Made by a program: the position numbers and the translations under genes. The notes below the pieces were generated by a model that did no database searches, was not told the origin of the DNA, and saw nothing but the letters and a program-made list of their open reading frames with translations. Of a DNA stretch of 64,000 nucleotides, positions 1 through 15,100 are shown one piece after another (position 1 is the first letter of the stretch; each line of letters starts with the position of its first letter). Source of the DNA: Diplolepis rosae (taxonomy: Eukaryota > Arthropoda > Insecta > Hymenoptera > Diplolepididae); NCBI GenBank assembly GCA_030998225.1, contig JAPYXD010000738.1:992001-1056000 (forward strand). The letters are read 5' to 3'.

Positions 1-1205
1 CCCGAAACTCGATGATTTTGAGATAGACGGTAAACTCTCACCCAAAACTAGAAACTTGTGACATTTTTCACATGCCCCACCTGAAAGACGAAAACAAGAG
101 CTACTTAAAAAAAACTATTTAATAAAAATTCATTTGACGCAAGACAGTCAAAATGGGCAAAAACTTACCCGAAACTCGATGACTTTGAGATAGACGTTAA
201 ACTCTCACCCAAAACTAGAAACTTGTGACATATTTCACATGCCCCACCTGAAAGACGAAAACAAGAGCTACTTAAAAAAAACTATTAATAAAAATTCATG
301 TGTCGGAAGACAGTCAAAATGGGAAAAAACTGACCCGGTATTTGATGATTCTGAGTTAGACGGTAAATTCTCACCCAAAACTAGAAACTTGTAACATTTT
401 TCACATGCCCCACCTGAAAGACGATAACAAGGGCTACTTAAAGAGAATTATATAGTGAAAATTCATTTGTCGGAAGACAGTCAAAATGGGCAAAAACTGA
501 CCAGAAACTCGATGATTTTGAGATAGACGGTAAACTCTCACCCACGACTAGAAACTTGTGACATTTTTCACATACCCCACCTGAAAGACGAAAACAAGAG
601 CTACTTAAAAAAAACTATTTAATAAAAATTCATTTGACACAAGACAGTCAAAATGGGCAAAAACTGACCCTGAATTCGATGATTTTGAGTTAGACGGTAA
701 ATTCTCACCCAAAACTAGAAACTTGTGACATTTTTCACATGCCCCACCTGAAAGACGATAACAAGGGCTACTTAAAGAGAATTATATAGTGAAAATTCAT
801 TTGTCGGTAGACAGTCAAAATGGGCAAAAACTGACCCTGAATTCGATAATTTTGAGTTAGACGGTAAATTCTCACCCAAAACAAGAAACTTGTGACATTT
901 TTCACATGCCCTACCTGAAAGTCAATAACAAGGGCTACTTAAAGAGAATTATATAATGAAAATTCATTTGTAGGAAGACAGTCAAAATGGGCAAAAACTG
1001 ACCCTGAATTCGATGATTTTGAGTTAGACGGTAAATTCTCACCCAAAACTAGGAACTTGTGACATTTTTCAAATGCCCCACCTGAAAGACAATAAGAAGG
1101 GCTACTTAAAAAAAATTATTTAATAAAAATTCATTTGTCGGAAGAAAGTCAAAATGGGAAAAAACTGACCCGGTATTTGATGATTTTGAGTTAGACGGTA
1201 AATTC

Positions 1206-1520
1206 TCACCCAAAACTAGAAACTTTTGACATTTTTCACATGTACTGCACTAAAGGCGATAACAAGAGCTACTTTAAAAAAAACTATTTAATAAAAATTC
1301 ATTTTACGCAAGACAGTCAAAATGGGCAAATACTGACCCGAAACTCGATGATTTTGAAAATAGACGGTAAACTCTCACCCAAAACTAGAAACTTGTGGCA
1401 TTTTTCACATGTATCGCCCTAAAGCCGACAACAAGAACTACTTAAAAATTAATTAATAAAAATTCATTTGTCGGAAGAAAGTCAAAATGGGAAAAAACTG
1501 ACCCGGTATTCGATGATTTT
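1206..1520 (+). repeat. Distant near-identical copy pair (offset 7676 bp), copy 1
   Basis: About 315 bp (two monomers) nearly identical to 8882-9196. It carries unusual changes: acttttgacat, gtactgcactaaagg, gcaaatactgaccc, a tttgaaaatagacgg insertion of about one base, and aaaattaattaataaaa. Part of the block appears again near 9890-10130 with more differences. Confidence 0.75.
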
Positions 1521-4500
1521 GAGTTAGACGGTAAATTCTCACCCAAAACCAGAAACTTGTGGAATTTTTCACATGCCCTACCTAAAAGTCAATAACAAGG
1601 GCTACTTAAAGAGAATTATATAATGAAAATTCATTTGTCGGAAGACAGTCAAAATGGGCAAAAACTGACCGCGAATTCGATGATTTTGAGTTAGACGGTA
1701 AATTCTCACCGAAAACTAGAAATTTGTGACATTTTTTACATGTACTGCCCTAATGGCGATAACAAGAGCTACTTAAAAAGAATTATTTAATAAAAATTCA
1801 TTCGTCGGAAGAATGACAAAATGGGAAAAAAGTGACCCGGAATTCGATGATTTTGAAAATAGACGGTAAACTCTCACCCAGAACTAGAAACTTGTGGCAT
1901 TTTTCACATGCCCCACCTGAAAGACGAAAACAAGAGCTACTTAAAAAAAACTATTAATAAAAAATTCATTTGTCGGAAGAAAGTCAAAATGGGAAAAAAC
2001 TGACCCGGTATTCGATGATTTTGAGTTAGACGGTAAATTCTCACCCAAAACAAGAAACTTGTGACATTTTTCACATGCCCTACCAGAAAGTCAATAACAA
2101 GCGCTACGTAAAGAGAATTATATAATGAAAATTCATTTGTAGGAAGACAGTCAAAATGGGCAAAAACTGACCCTGAATTCGATGATTTTGAGTTAGACGG
2201 TAAATTCTCACCCAAAACTAGGAACTTGTGACATTTTTCAAATGCCCCACCTGAAAGACAATAAGAAGGGCTACTTAAAAAAAATTATTTAATAAAAATT
2301 CATTTGACACAAGACAGTCAAAATGGGTAAAAACTGACCCGGATTTCGATGATTTTGAGTTAGACGCTAAAAACTCACCCAAAAATAGAAGCTTGTGACA
2401 TTTTTCACATGTACCGCCCTAAAGACGAGAACAAGAGCTACTTAAAAAAAACTATTTAATAAAAATTCATTTGTCGGAAGAAAGTCAAAATGGGCAAAAA
2501 CTGACCGCGAATTCGATGATTTTGAGTTAGACGGTAAATTCTCACCCAAAACTAGAAACTTGTAACATTTTTCACATGCCCCACCTGAAAGACGATAACA
2601 AGGGCTACTTAAAGAGAATTATATAGTGAAAATTCATTTGTCGGAAGACAGTCAAAATGGGCAAAAACTGACCGCGAATTCGATGATTTTGAGTTAGACG
2701 GTAAATTCTCACCGAAAACTAGAAATTTGTGACATTTTTTACATGTACTGCCCTAATGGCGATAACAAGAGCTACTTAAAAAAAATTATTTAATAAAAAT
2801 TCATTTGTCGGAAGAATGACAAAATGGGAAAAAAGTGACCCGGAATTCGATGATTTTGAGTTAGACTGTAAATTCTCACCCAAAACTAGAAACTTGTGGC
2901 ATTTTTCACATGCCCTACCTGAAAGTCAATAAAACGGGCTACTTAAAAAAAAATTATTTAATAAAAATTCATTTGTTGGAAGACAGTCAAAATGGGTAAA
3001 AACTGACCCGAAATTCGATGATTTTGAGTTAGACGGTAAATTCTCACCCAAAACTAGAAACTTGTGACATTTTTCACATGCCCGAACTGAAAGACAATAA
3101 GAAGGGCTAGTTAAAAAAAATTATTTAATAAAAATTCATTTGTCGGAAGAAAGGCAAAATGGGTAAAAACTGAACCGAAATTCGATGATTTTCAGTTAGA
3201 CGCTAAAATCTCACCCAAAAATAGAAAGTTGTGACATTTTTCACATGTACCGCCCTAAAGACGATAACAAGATCTACTTCAAAGAAACTATTCAATAAAA
3301 ATTCATTTGTCGGAAGAAAGTCAAAATGGATAAAAACTGACTCGAAATTCGATGATTTTGAGTTCGACGCTAAAATCTTACCCAAAACTAGAAACTTGTG
3401 ACATTTTTCACATGCCCCACCTGAAAGACGAAAACAAGAGCTACTTAAAAAAAACTACCTGATAAAAATCCATGTCTCGGAAGACAGTGAAAATGTGTAA
3501 AAACTGACCCGAAATTCGATGATTTTCAGTTAGACTGTAAATTCTCACCCAGAACTAGAAACTTGTGGCATTTTTCACATGCCCTACCTGAAAGACGATA
3601 ACACGGGCTACTTAAAAAAAATTATTTAATAAAAATTCATTTGTAGGAAGAAAGTCAAAATGGGTAAAAACTGACCCGAAATTCGATGATTTTGAGTTAG
3701 ACTCTAAAATCTCACACAAAGATATATAATCTGGAAATTTTTCACATGTACCGCCATAAAGTCTATAACAAGAGGTACTTAAAAAAAACTTTTTAATAAA
3801 AATTCATTTTTCGCAAGACAGTCAAAATGGGCAAAAACTGACCAGAAACTCGATGATTTTGAGATAGACGGTAAACTCTCACCCACGACTAGAAACTTGT
3901 GACATTTTTCACATACCCCACCTGAAAGACGAAAACAAGAGCTACTTAAAAAAAACTATTTAATAAAAATTCATTTGACACAAGACAGTCAAAATGGGCA
4001 AAAACTGACCGCGAATTCGATGATTTTGAGTTAGACGGTAAATTCTCACCCAAAACTAGAAACTTGTAACATTTTTCACATGCCCCACCTGAAAGACGAT
4101 AACAAGGGCTACTTAAAGAGAATTATATAGTGAAAATTCATTTGTCGGTAGACAGTCAAAATGGGCAAAAACTGACCCTGAATTCGATAATTTTGAGTTA
4201 GACGGTAAATTCTCACCCAAAACAAGAAACTTGTGACATTTTTCACATGCCCTACCTGAAAGTCAATAACAAGGGCTACTTAAAGAGAATTATATAATGA
4301 AAATTCATTTGTCGGAAGACAGTCAAAATGGGCAAAAACTGACCCTGAATTCGATGATTTTGAGTTAGACGGTAAATTCTCACCCAAAACTAGGAACTTG
4401 TGACATTTTTCAAATGCCCCACCTGAAAGACAATAAGAAGGGCTACTTAAAAAAAATTATTTAATAAAAATTCATTTGTCGGAAGAAAGTCAAAATGGGT

Positions 4501-5184
4501 AAAAACTGACCCGAAATTCGATGATTTTGAGTTAGACTCTAAAATCTCACCCAAAGATAGAAACTCGTGACATTTTTCACATGTACCGCCCTAAAGACGA
4601 TAACAAGAACTACTTAAAAAAAAACTATTTAATAAAAATTCATTTGACGCAAGACAGTCAAAATGGGCAAAAACTGACCAGAAACTCGATGATTTTGAGA
4701 TAGACGGTAAACTCTCACCCACGACTAGAAACTTGTGACATTTTTCACATACCCCACCTGAAAGACGAAAACAAGAGCTACTTAAAAAAAACTACCTGAT
4801 AAAAATCCATGTGTCGGAAGACCGTCAAAATGGGTAAAAACTGATACGAAATTCGATGATTTTGAGTTAGATGGTAAACTCTCACCCAAAGATAGAAACT
4901 TGTGACATTTTTCACATGTATCGCCCTAAAGCCGACAACAAGAGCTACTTAAAAATTAATTAATAAAAATTCATTTGTCGGAAGAAAGTCAAAATGGGAA
5001 AAACTGACCCGGTATTCGATGATTTTGAGTTAGACGGTAAATTCTCACCCAAAACAAGAAACTTGTGACATTTTTCACATGCCCTACCAGAAAGTCAATA
5101 ACAAGCGCTACGTAAAGAGAATTATATAATGAAAATTCATTTGTAGGAAGACAGTCAAAATGGGCAAAAACTGACCCTGAATTC

Positions 5185-5351
5185 GATGATTTTGAGTTAG
5201 ACGGTAAATTCTCACCCAAAACTAGGAACTTGTGACATTTTTCAAATGCCCCACCTGAAAGACAATAAGAAGGGCTACTTAAAAAAAATTATTTAATAAA
5301 AATTCATTTGTCGGAAGAAAGTCAAAATGGGTAAAAACTGACCCGGATTTC
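5185..5351 (+). repeat. Reference monomer, left array (167 bp)
   Basis: This is a typical full-length copy bounded by consecutive gatgattttgag landmarks. In order it holds: gatgattttgagttagacgg at 1-20; a tcaccc core near 28-33; a short dyad region near 47-64 (arms tgtga and tcaca in most copies, here altered by cacatg to caaatg); a variable gccccacctgaaag segment near 63-76; an eight-A run near 97-104; an AT-only stretch to about 120; catttgtcggaagaaag near 121-137; and caaaatggg followed by aaaactgaccc to the end. 167 is not a multiple of three, so any reading frame shifts by two bases per monomer. Confidence 0.93.
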
Positions 5352-8300
5352 GATGATTTTGAGTTAGACGCTAAAATCTCACCCAAAAATAGAAGCTTGT
5401 GACATTTTTCACATGTACCGCCCTAAAGACGATAACAAGAGCTACTTAAAAAAAACTATTTAATAAAAATTCATTTGACACAAGACAGTCAAAATGGGCA
5501 AAAACTGACCCTGAATTCGATGATTTTGAGTTAGACGGTAAATTCTCACCCAAAACTAGAAACTTGTAACATTTTTCACATGCCCCACCTGAAAGACGAT
5601 AACAAGGGCTACTTAAAGAGAATTATATAGTGAAAATTCATTTGTCGGTAGACAGTCAAAATGGGCAAAAACTGACCCTGAATTCGATAATTTTGAGTTA
5701 GACGGTAAATTCTCACCCAAAACAAGAAACTTGTGACATTTTTCACATGCCCTACCTGAAAGTCAATAACAAGGGCTACTTAAAGAGAATTATATAATGA
5801 AAATTCATTTGTCGGAAGACAGTCAAAATGGGCAAAAACTGACCCTGAATTCGATGATTTTGAGTTAGACGGTAAATTCTCACCCAAAACTAGGAACTTG
5901 TGACATTTTTCAAATGCCCCACCTGAAAGACAATAACAAGGGCTACTCAAAAAAAATTATTTAATAAAAATTCATTTTTCGGAAGAAAGTCAAAATGGGT
6001 AAAAACTGACCCGAAATTCGATGATTTTGAGTTAGACTCTAAAATCTCACCCAAAGATAGAAACTCGTGACATTTTTCACATGTACCGCCCTAAAGACGA
6101 TAACAAGAACTACTTAAAAAAAACTATTTAATAAAAATTCATTTGACGCAAGACAGTCAAAATGGGCAAAAACTGACCAGAAACTCGATGATTTTGAGAT
6201 AGACGGTAAACTCTCACCCACGACTAGAAACTTGTGACATTTTTCACATACCCCACCTGAAAGACGAAAACAAGAGCTACTTAAAAAAAACTACCTGATA
6301 AAAATCCATGTGTCGGAAGACCGTCAAAATGGGTAAAAACTGATACGAAATTCGATGATTTTGAGTTAGATGGTAAACTCTCACCCAAAAATAAAAACTT
6401 GTGACATTTTTCACATGTACTGCCCTAAAGGCGATAACAAGAGTTACTTATAAAGAATTATTTAATGAAAATTCATTTGTCGGAGGAAAGTCAAAATGGG
6501 AATAAACTGACCCGGAATTCGATGATTTTGAGTTAGACGGTAAATTCTCACCCAAAACCAGAAACTTGTGGAATTTTTCACATGCCCTACCTAAAAGTCA
6601 ATAACAAGGGCTACTTAAAGAGAATTATATAATGAAAATTCATTTGTCGGAAGACAGTCAAAATGGGCAAAAACTGACCGCGAATTCGATGATTTTGAGT
6701 TAGACGGTAAATTCTCACCGAAAACTAGAAATTTGTGACATTTTTTACATGTACTGCCCTAATGGCGATAACAAGAGCTACTTAAAAAGAATTATTTAAT
6801 AAAAATTCAATCGTCGGAAGAATGACAAAATGGGTAAAAACTGATACGAAATTCGATGATTTTGAGTTAGATGGTAAACTCTCACCCAAAAATAGAAACT
6901 TGTGACATTTTTCACATGCCCCACCTGAAAGACGAAAACAAGAGCTACTTAAAAAAAACTATTAATAAAAATTCATGTGTCGGAAGACAGTCAAAATGGG
7001 AAAAAACTGACCCGGTATTTGATGATTTTGAGTTAGACGGTAAATTCTCACCCAAAACTAGAAACTTTTGACATTTTTCACATGTACTGCACTAAAGGCG
7101 ATAACAAGAGCTACTTTAAAAAAAACTATTTAATAAAAATTCATTTGACGCAAGAAAGTCAAAATGGGCAAAAACTGACCCGAAACTCGATGATTTTGAA
7201 ATAGACGGTAAACTCTCACCCAAAACTAGAAACTTTTGACATTTTTCACATGCCCCACCTGAAAGACGAAAACAAGAGCTACTTAAAAAAAAACTATTTA
7301 ATAAAAATTCATTTGACGCAAGACAGTCAAAATGGGCAAAAACTTACCCGAAACTCGATGACTTTGAGATAGACGTTAAACTCTCACCCAAAACTAGAAA
7401 CTTGTGACATATTTCACATGCCCCACCTGAAAGACGAAAACAAGAGCTACTTAAAAAAAACTATTAATAAAAATTCATGTGTCGGTAGACAGTCAAAATG
7501 GGCAAAAACTGACCCTGAATTCGATAATTTTGAGTTAGACGGTAAATTCTCACCCAAAACAAGAAACTTGTGACATTTTTCACATGCCCTACCTGAAAGT
7601 CAATAACAAGGGCTACTTAAAGAGAATTATATAATGAAAATTCATTTGTCGGAAGACAGTCAAAATGGGCAAAAACTGACCCTGAATTCGATGATTTTGA
7701 GTTAGCCGTTAAAGTCTCACCCAAAACAAGAAACTTGTGACATTTTTCACATGCCCCAACTGAAAGACAATAAGAAGGGCTACTTAAACAAAATTATTTA
7801 ATTAAAATTCATTTGTCGGAAGAAAGTCAAAATGGGTAAAAACTGACCAGAAATTCGATGATTTTGAGTTAGACTCTAAAATCTCACCCAAAGATAGAAA
7901 CTTGTGACATTTTTCACATGTACCGCCCTAAAGACGATATCAAGAGCTACTTAAAATAAACTATTTAATAAAAATTCATTTGACGCAAGACAGTCAAAAT
8001 GGGCAAAAACTGACCCGAAACTCGATGATTTTGAGATAGACGGTAAACTCTCACCCAAAACTAGAAACTTGTGACATTTTTCACATGCCCCACCTGAAAG
8101 ACGATAACAAGGGCTACTTAAAGAGAATTATATAGTGAAAATTCATTTGTCGCTAGACAATCAAAATGGGCAAAAACTGACCAGAAAGTCGATGATTTTG
8201 AGTTAGACGGTAAACTCTCACCCAATAATAGAAACTTGTGACATTTTTCACATTCCCCACCTGAAAGACGAAAACAAGAGCTACTTAAAAAAAACTATTA

Positions 8301-8881
8301 ATAAAAATTCATGTGTCGGAAGACAGTCAAAATGGGAAAAAACTGACCCGGTATTTGATGATTTTGAGTTAGACGGTAAATTCTCACCCAAAACTAGAAA
8401 CTTTTGACATTTTTCACATGCCCCACCTGAAAGACGAAAACAAGAGCTACTTTAAAAAAAACTATTTAATAAAAATTCATTTTACGCAAGACAGTCAAAA
8501 TGCGCAAAAACTTACCCGAAACTCGATGACTTTGAGATAAACGTTAAACTCTCACCCAAAACTAGAAACTTGTGACATATTTCACATGCCCCACCTGAAA
8601 GACGAAAACAAGAGCTACTTAAAAAAAACTATTAATAAAAATTCATGTGTCGGAAGACAGTCAAAATGGGAAAAACTGACCCGGTATTTGATGATTCTGA
8701 GTTAGACGGTAAATTCTCACCCAAAACTAGAAACTTGTGGAATTTTTCACATGCCCTACCTGACGTCGATAAAAAGGCTACGTAAAAAAAACTATTTAAT
8801 AAAAATTCATTTGACGCAAGACAGTCAAAATGGGCAAAAACTGACCCGAAATTCGATGATTTTCAGTTAGACGCTAAAATC

Positions 8882-9196
8882 TCACCCAAAACTAGAAACT
8901 TTTGACATTTTTCACATGTACTGCACTAAAGGCGATAACAAGAGCTACTTTAAAAAAAACTATTTAATAAAAATTCATTTTACGCAAGACAGTCAAAATG
9001 GGCAAATACTGACCCGAAACTCGATGATTTTGAAAATAGACGGTAAACTCTCACCCAAAACTAGAAACTTGTGGCATTTTTCACATGTATCGCCCTAAAG
9101 CCGACAACAAGAACTACTTAAAAATTAATTAATAAAAATTAATTTGTCGGAAGAATGTCAAAATGGGAAAAAACTGACCCGGTATTCGATGGTTTC
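8882..9196 (+). repeat. Distant near-identical copy pair, copy 2
   Basis: Partner of 1206-1520, 46 monomers away. The 60-codon open frame that starts in each copy (1240 and 8916) has the same translation. That reflects recent duplication of the DNA and not a conserved protein. Confidence 0.74.
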
Positions 9197-12100
9197 GAGT
9201 TAGACGGTAAATTCTCACCCAAAACAAGAAACTTGTGACATTTTTCAAATGCCCAACCTGAAAGACAATAAGAAGGGCTACTTAAAAAAAATTATTTAAT
9301 AAAAATTCATTTGTCGGAAGAAAGTCAAAATGGGTAAAAACTGACCCTTAATTCGATGATTTTGAGTTAGACGGTAAATTCTCACCCAAAACAAGAAACT
9401 TGTGACATTTTTCACATGCCCTACCTGAAAGTCAATAACAAGGGCTACTTAAAGAGAATTATATAATGAAAATTCATTTGTCGGAAGACAGTCAAAATGG
9501 GCAAAAACTGACCCGAAACTCGATGATTTTGAGATAGACGGTAAACTCTCACCCAAAACTAGAAACTTGTGACATTTTTCACATGCCCCACCTGAAAGAC
9601 GAAAACAAGAGCTACTTAAAAAAAACTATTTAATAAAAATTCATTTGACGCAAGACAGTCAAAATGGGCAAAAACTTACCCGAAACTCGATGACTTTGAG
9701 ATAGACGTTAAACTCTCACCCAAAAATAGAAACTTGTGACATATTTCACATGCCCCACCTGAAAGACGAAAACAAGAGCTACTTAAAAAAAACTATTAAT
9801 AAAAATTCATGTGTCGGAAGACAGTCAAAATGGGAAAAAACTGACCCGGTATTTGATGATTCTGAGTTAGACGGTAAATTCTCACCCAAAACTAGAAACT
9901 TTTGACATTTTTCACATGTACTGCACTAAAGGCGATAACAAGAGCTACTTTAAAAAAAACTATTTAATAAAAATTCATTTTACGCAAGACAGTCAAAATG
10001 GGCAAAAACTGACCCGAAACTCGATGATTTTGAAAATAGACGTTAAACTCTCACCCAAAAATAGAAACTTGTGACATTTTTCACATGTATCGCCCTAAAG
10101 CCGACAACAAGAGCTACTTAAAAATTAATTAATAAAAATTCATTTGTCGGAAGAAAGTCAAAATGGGAAAAAACTGACCCGGTATTCGATGATTTTGAGT
10201 TAGACGGTAAATTCTCACCCAAAACTAGAAACTTGTGACATTTTTCACATGTACCGCCCTAAAGACGATAACAAGAGCTACTTAAAAAAAACTATTTAAT
10301 AAAAATTAATTTGACGCAAGACAGTCAAAATGGGCAAAAACTGACCCGAAACTCGATGATTTTGAAAATAGACGGTAAACTCTCACTCAAAACTAGAAAC
10401 TTGTGGCATTTTTCACATGTATCGCCCTAAAGCCGACAACAAGAGCTACTTAAAAATTAATTAATAAAAATTCATTTGTCGGAAGAAAGTCAAAATGGGA
10501 AAAAACTGACCCGGTATTCGATGATTTTGAGTTAGACGGTAAATTCTCACCCAAAACAAGAAACTTGTGACATTTTTCACATGCCCTACCAGAAAGTCAA
10601 TAACAAGCGCTACTTAAAGAGAATTATATAATGAAAATTCATTTGTAGGAAGACAGTCAAAATGGGCAAAAACTGACCCTGAATTCGATGATTTTGAGTT
10701 AGACGGTAAATTCTCACCTAAAACTAGGAACTTGTGACATTTTTCACATGCCCTACCTGAAAGTCAATAACAAGGGCTACTTAAAGAGAATTATATAATG
10801 AAAATTCATTTGTCGGAAGACAGTCAAAATGGGCAAAAACCTACCCTGAATTCGATGATTTTGAGTTAGCCGTTAAATTCTCACCCAAAACTAGAAACTT
10901 GTGACATTCTTCACATGCCCCACCTGAAAGACAATAAGAAGGGCTACTTAAAAAAAATTATTTAATAAAAATTCATTTGTCGGAAGAAAGTCAAAATGGG
11001 TAAAAACTGACCCGAAATTCGATGATTTTGAGTTAGACTCTAAAATCTCACCCAAAGATAGAAACTCGTGACATTTTTCACATGTACCGCCCTAAAGACG
11101 ATAACAAGAGCTACTTAAAAAAAACTATTTAATAAAAATTCATTTGACGCAAGACAGTCAAAATGGGCAAAAACTGACCAGAAACTCGATGATTTTGAGA
11201 TAGACGGTAAACTCTCACCCACGACTAGAAACTTGTGACATTTTTCACATACCCCACCTGAAAGACGAAAACAAGAGCTACTTAAAAAACTACCTGATAA
11301 AAATCCATGTGTCGGAAGACCGTCAAAATGGGTAAAAACTGATACGAAATTCGATGATTTTGAGTTAGATGGTAAACTCTCACCCAAAAATAGAAACTTG
11401 TGACATTTTTCACATGTACTGCCCTAAAGGCGATAACAAGAGTTACTTATAAAGAATTATTTAATGAAAATTCATTTGTCGGAGGAAAGTCAAAATGGGA
11501 ATAAACTGACCCGGAATTCGATGATTTTGAGTTAGACGGTAAATTCTCACCCAAAACCAGAAACTTGTGGAATTTTTCACATGCCCTACCTAAAAGTCAA
11601 TAACAAGGGCTACTTAAAGAGAATTATATAATGAAAATTCATTTGTCGGAAGACAGTCAAAATGGGCAAAAACTGACCGCGAATTCGATGATTTTGAGTT
11701 AGACGGTAAATTCTCACCGAAAACTAGAAATTTGTGACATTTTTTACATGTACTGCCCTAATGACGATAACAATAGCTACTTAAAAAGAATTATTTAATA
11801 AAAATTCATTCGTCGGAAGAATGACAAAATGGGAAAAAACTGACCCGGAATTCGATGATTTTGAGTTAGATGGTAAACTCTCACCCAAAACTAGAAACTT
11901 GTGACATTTTTCACATGCCCCACCTGAAAGACGAAAACAAGAGCTACTTAAAAAAAACTATTAATGAAAATTCATTTGTCGGAGGAAAGTCAAAACGGGA
12001 ATAAACTGACCCGGAATTCGATGATTTTGAGTTAGACGGTAAATTCACACCCAAAACCAGAAACTTGTGGAATTTTTCACATGCCCTACCTAAAAGTCAA

Positions 12101-15100
12101 TAACAAGGGCTACTTAAAGAGAATTATATAATGAAAATTCATTTGTCGGAAGACAGTCAAAATGGGCAAAAACTGACCGCGAATTCGATGATTTTGAGTT
12201 AGACGGTAAATTCTCACCGAAAACTAGAAATTTGTGACATTTTTTACATGTACTGCCCTAATGGCGATAACAAGAGCTACTTAAAAATTAATTAATAAAA
12301 AATTCATTCGTCGGAAGAATGACAAAATGGGAAAAAACTGACCCGGAATTCGATGATTTTGAGTTAGATGGTAAACTCTCACCCAAAAACTATAAACTTG
12401 TGACATTTTTCACATGCCCCACCTGAAAGAATAAAACAAGAGCTACTTAAAAAAAACTATTAATAAAAATTCATGTGTCGGAAGACAGTCAAAATGGGAA
12501 AAAACTGACCCGGTATTTGATGATTTTGAGTTAGACAATAAACTCTCACCCAAAAATAGAAAGTTGTGACATTTTTCACATGCCCCACCTGAAAGACGAT
12601 AACAAGAGCTACTTAAAAAAAACTATTTCATAAAAATTCATTTGACGCAAGACAGTCAAAATGGGCAAAAACTGACCCGAAGCTCGATGATTTCGAGTTA
12701 GACGGTAAATTCTCACCCAAAACAAGAAACTTGTGACATTTTTCAAATGCCCCACCTGAAAGACAATAAGAAGGGCTACTTAAAAAAAATTATTTAATAA
12801 AAATTCATTTGTCGGAAGAAAGTCAAAATGGGTAAAAACTGACCCGAAATTCGATGATTTTGAGTTAGACGGTAAATTCTCACCCAAAACTAGAAACTTG
12901 TGACATTTTTCACATGCCCCACCTGAAAGACGAAAACAAGAGCTACTTAAAAAAAACTATTTAATAAAAATTCATTTGATGCAAGACAGTCAAAATGGGC
13001 AAAAACTGACCCTGAATTCGATGATTTTGAGTTAGACGGTAAATTCTCACCCAAAACTAGAAACTTGTAACATTTTTCACATGCCCCACCTGAAAGACGA
13101 TAACAAGGGCTACTTAAAGAGAATTATATAGTGAAAATTCATTTGTCGGTAGACAGTCAAAATGGGCAAAAACTGACCCTGAATTCGATATTTTTGAGTT
13201 AGACGGTAAATTCTCACCCAAAACTAGAAACTTGTGACATTTTTCACATGCCCTACCTGAAAGTCAATAACAAGGTCTACTTAAAGAGAATTATATAATG
13301 AAAATTCATTTGTCGGAAGACAGTCAAAATGGGCAAAAACTGACCCTGAATTCGATGATTTTGAGTTAGCCGTTAAATTCTCACCCAAAACTAGAAACTT
13401 GTGACATTTTTCACATGCTCCACCTGAAAGACAATTACAAGGGCTACATAACAAAAATTATTTAATAAAAATTCATTTGTCGGAAGAAAGTCAAAATGGG
13501 CAAAAACTGACCCGAAACTCGATGATTTTGAGATAGACGGTAAACTCTCACCCAAAACTAGAAACTTTTGACATTTTTCACATGCCCCACCTGAAAGACG
13601 AAAACAAGAGCTACTTAAAAAAAATTATTTAATAAAAATTCATTCGTCGGAAGAATGACAAAATGGGAAAAAACTGACCCGAAACTCGATGATTTTGAGA
13701 TAGACGGTAAACCCTCACCGAAAACTAGAAATTTGTGACATTTTTTACATGTACTGACCTAATGGCGAGACCAAGAGATACGTAAAAAGAATCTTTTAAT
13801 AAAAATTCATTCGTCGGAAGAATGACAAAATGGGAAAAAACTGACCCGAAACTCGATGATTTTGAGATAGACGGTAAACTCTCACCCAAAACTAGAAACT
13901 TGTGACATTTTTCACATGCCCCACCTGAAAGACGAAAACAAGAGCTACTTAAAAAAATTATTTAATAAAAATTCATTCGTCACAAGACAGTCAAAATGGG
14001 CAAAAACTGACCCTGAATTCGATGATTTTGAGTTAGACGGTAAATTCTCACCCAAAACTAGAAACTTGTAACATTTTTCACATGCCCCACCTGAAAGACG
14101 ATAACAAGGGCTACTTAAAGAGAATTATATAGTGAAAATTCATTTGTCGGTAGACAGTCAAAATGGGCAAAAACTGACCCTGAATTCGATAATTTTGAGT
14201 TAGACGGTAAATTCTCACCCAAAACAAGAAACTTGTGACATTTTTCACATGCCCTACCTGAAAGTCAATAACAAGGGCTACTTAAAGAGAATTATATAAT
14301 GAAAATTCATTTGTCGGAAGACAGTCAAAATGGGCAAAAACCTACCCTGAATTCGATGATTTTGAGTTAGCCGTTAAATTCTCACCCAAAACTAGAAACT
14401 TGTGACATTTTTCACATGCCCCACCTGAAAGACAATAAGAAGGGCTACTTAAAAAAAATTATTTAATAAAAATTCATTTGTCGGAAGAAAGTCAAAATGG
14501 GTAAAAACTGACCCGAAATTCGATGATTTTGAGTTAGACTCTAAAATCTCACCCAAAGATAGAAACTTGTGACATTTTTCACATGTACCGCCCTAAAGAC
14601 GATAACAAGAGCTACTTAAAAAAAACTATTTAATAAAAATTCATTTGACGCAAGACAGTCAAAATGGGCAAAAACTGACCAGAAACTCAATGATTTTGAG
14701 ATAGACGGTAAACTCTCACCCACGACTAGAAACTTGTGACATTTTTCACATACCCCACCTGAAAGACGAAAACAAGAGCTACTTAAAAAAAACTACCTGA
14801 TAAAAATCCATGTGTCGGAAGACCGTCAAAATGGGTAAAAACTGATACGAAATTCGATGATTTTGAGTTAGATGGTAAACTCTCACCCAAAAATAGAAAC
14901 TTGTGACATTTTTCACATGTACTGCCCTAAAGGCGATAACAAGAGTTACTTATAAAAAAACTATTAATGAAAATTCATTTGTCGGGGGAAAGTCAAAACG
15001 GGAATAAACTGACCCGGAATTCGATGTTTTTGAGTTAGACGGTAAATTCTCACCCAAAACCAGAAACTTGTGGAATTTTTCACATGCCCTACCTAAAAGT

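Noticed and set aside
1240..1422. 60-codon open frame with an identical translation at 8916-9098
   Set aside because: Identity is explained by duplication of the surrounding two-monomer satellite block, including non-coding flanks.
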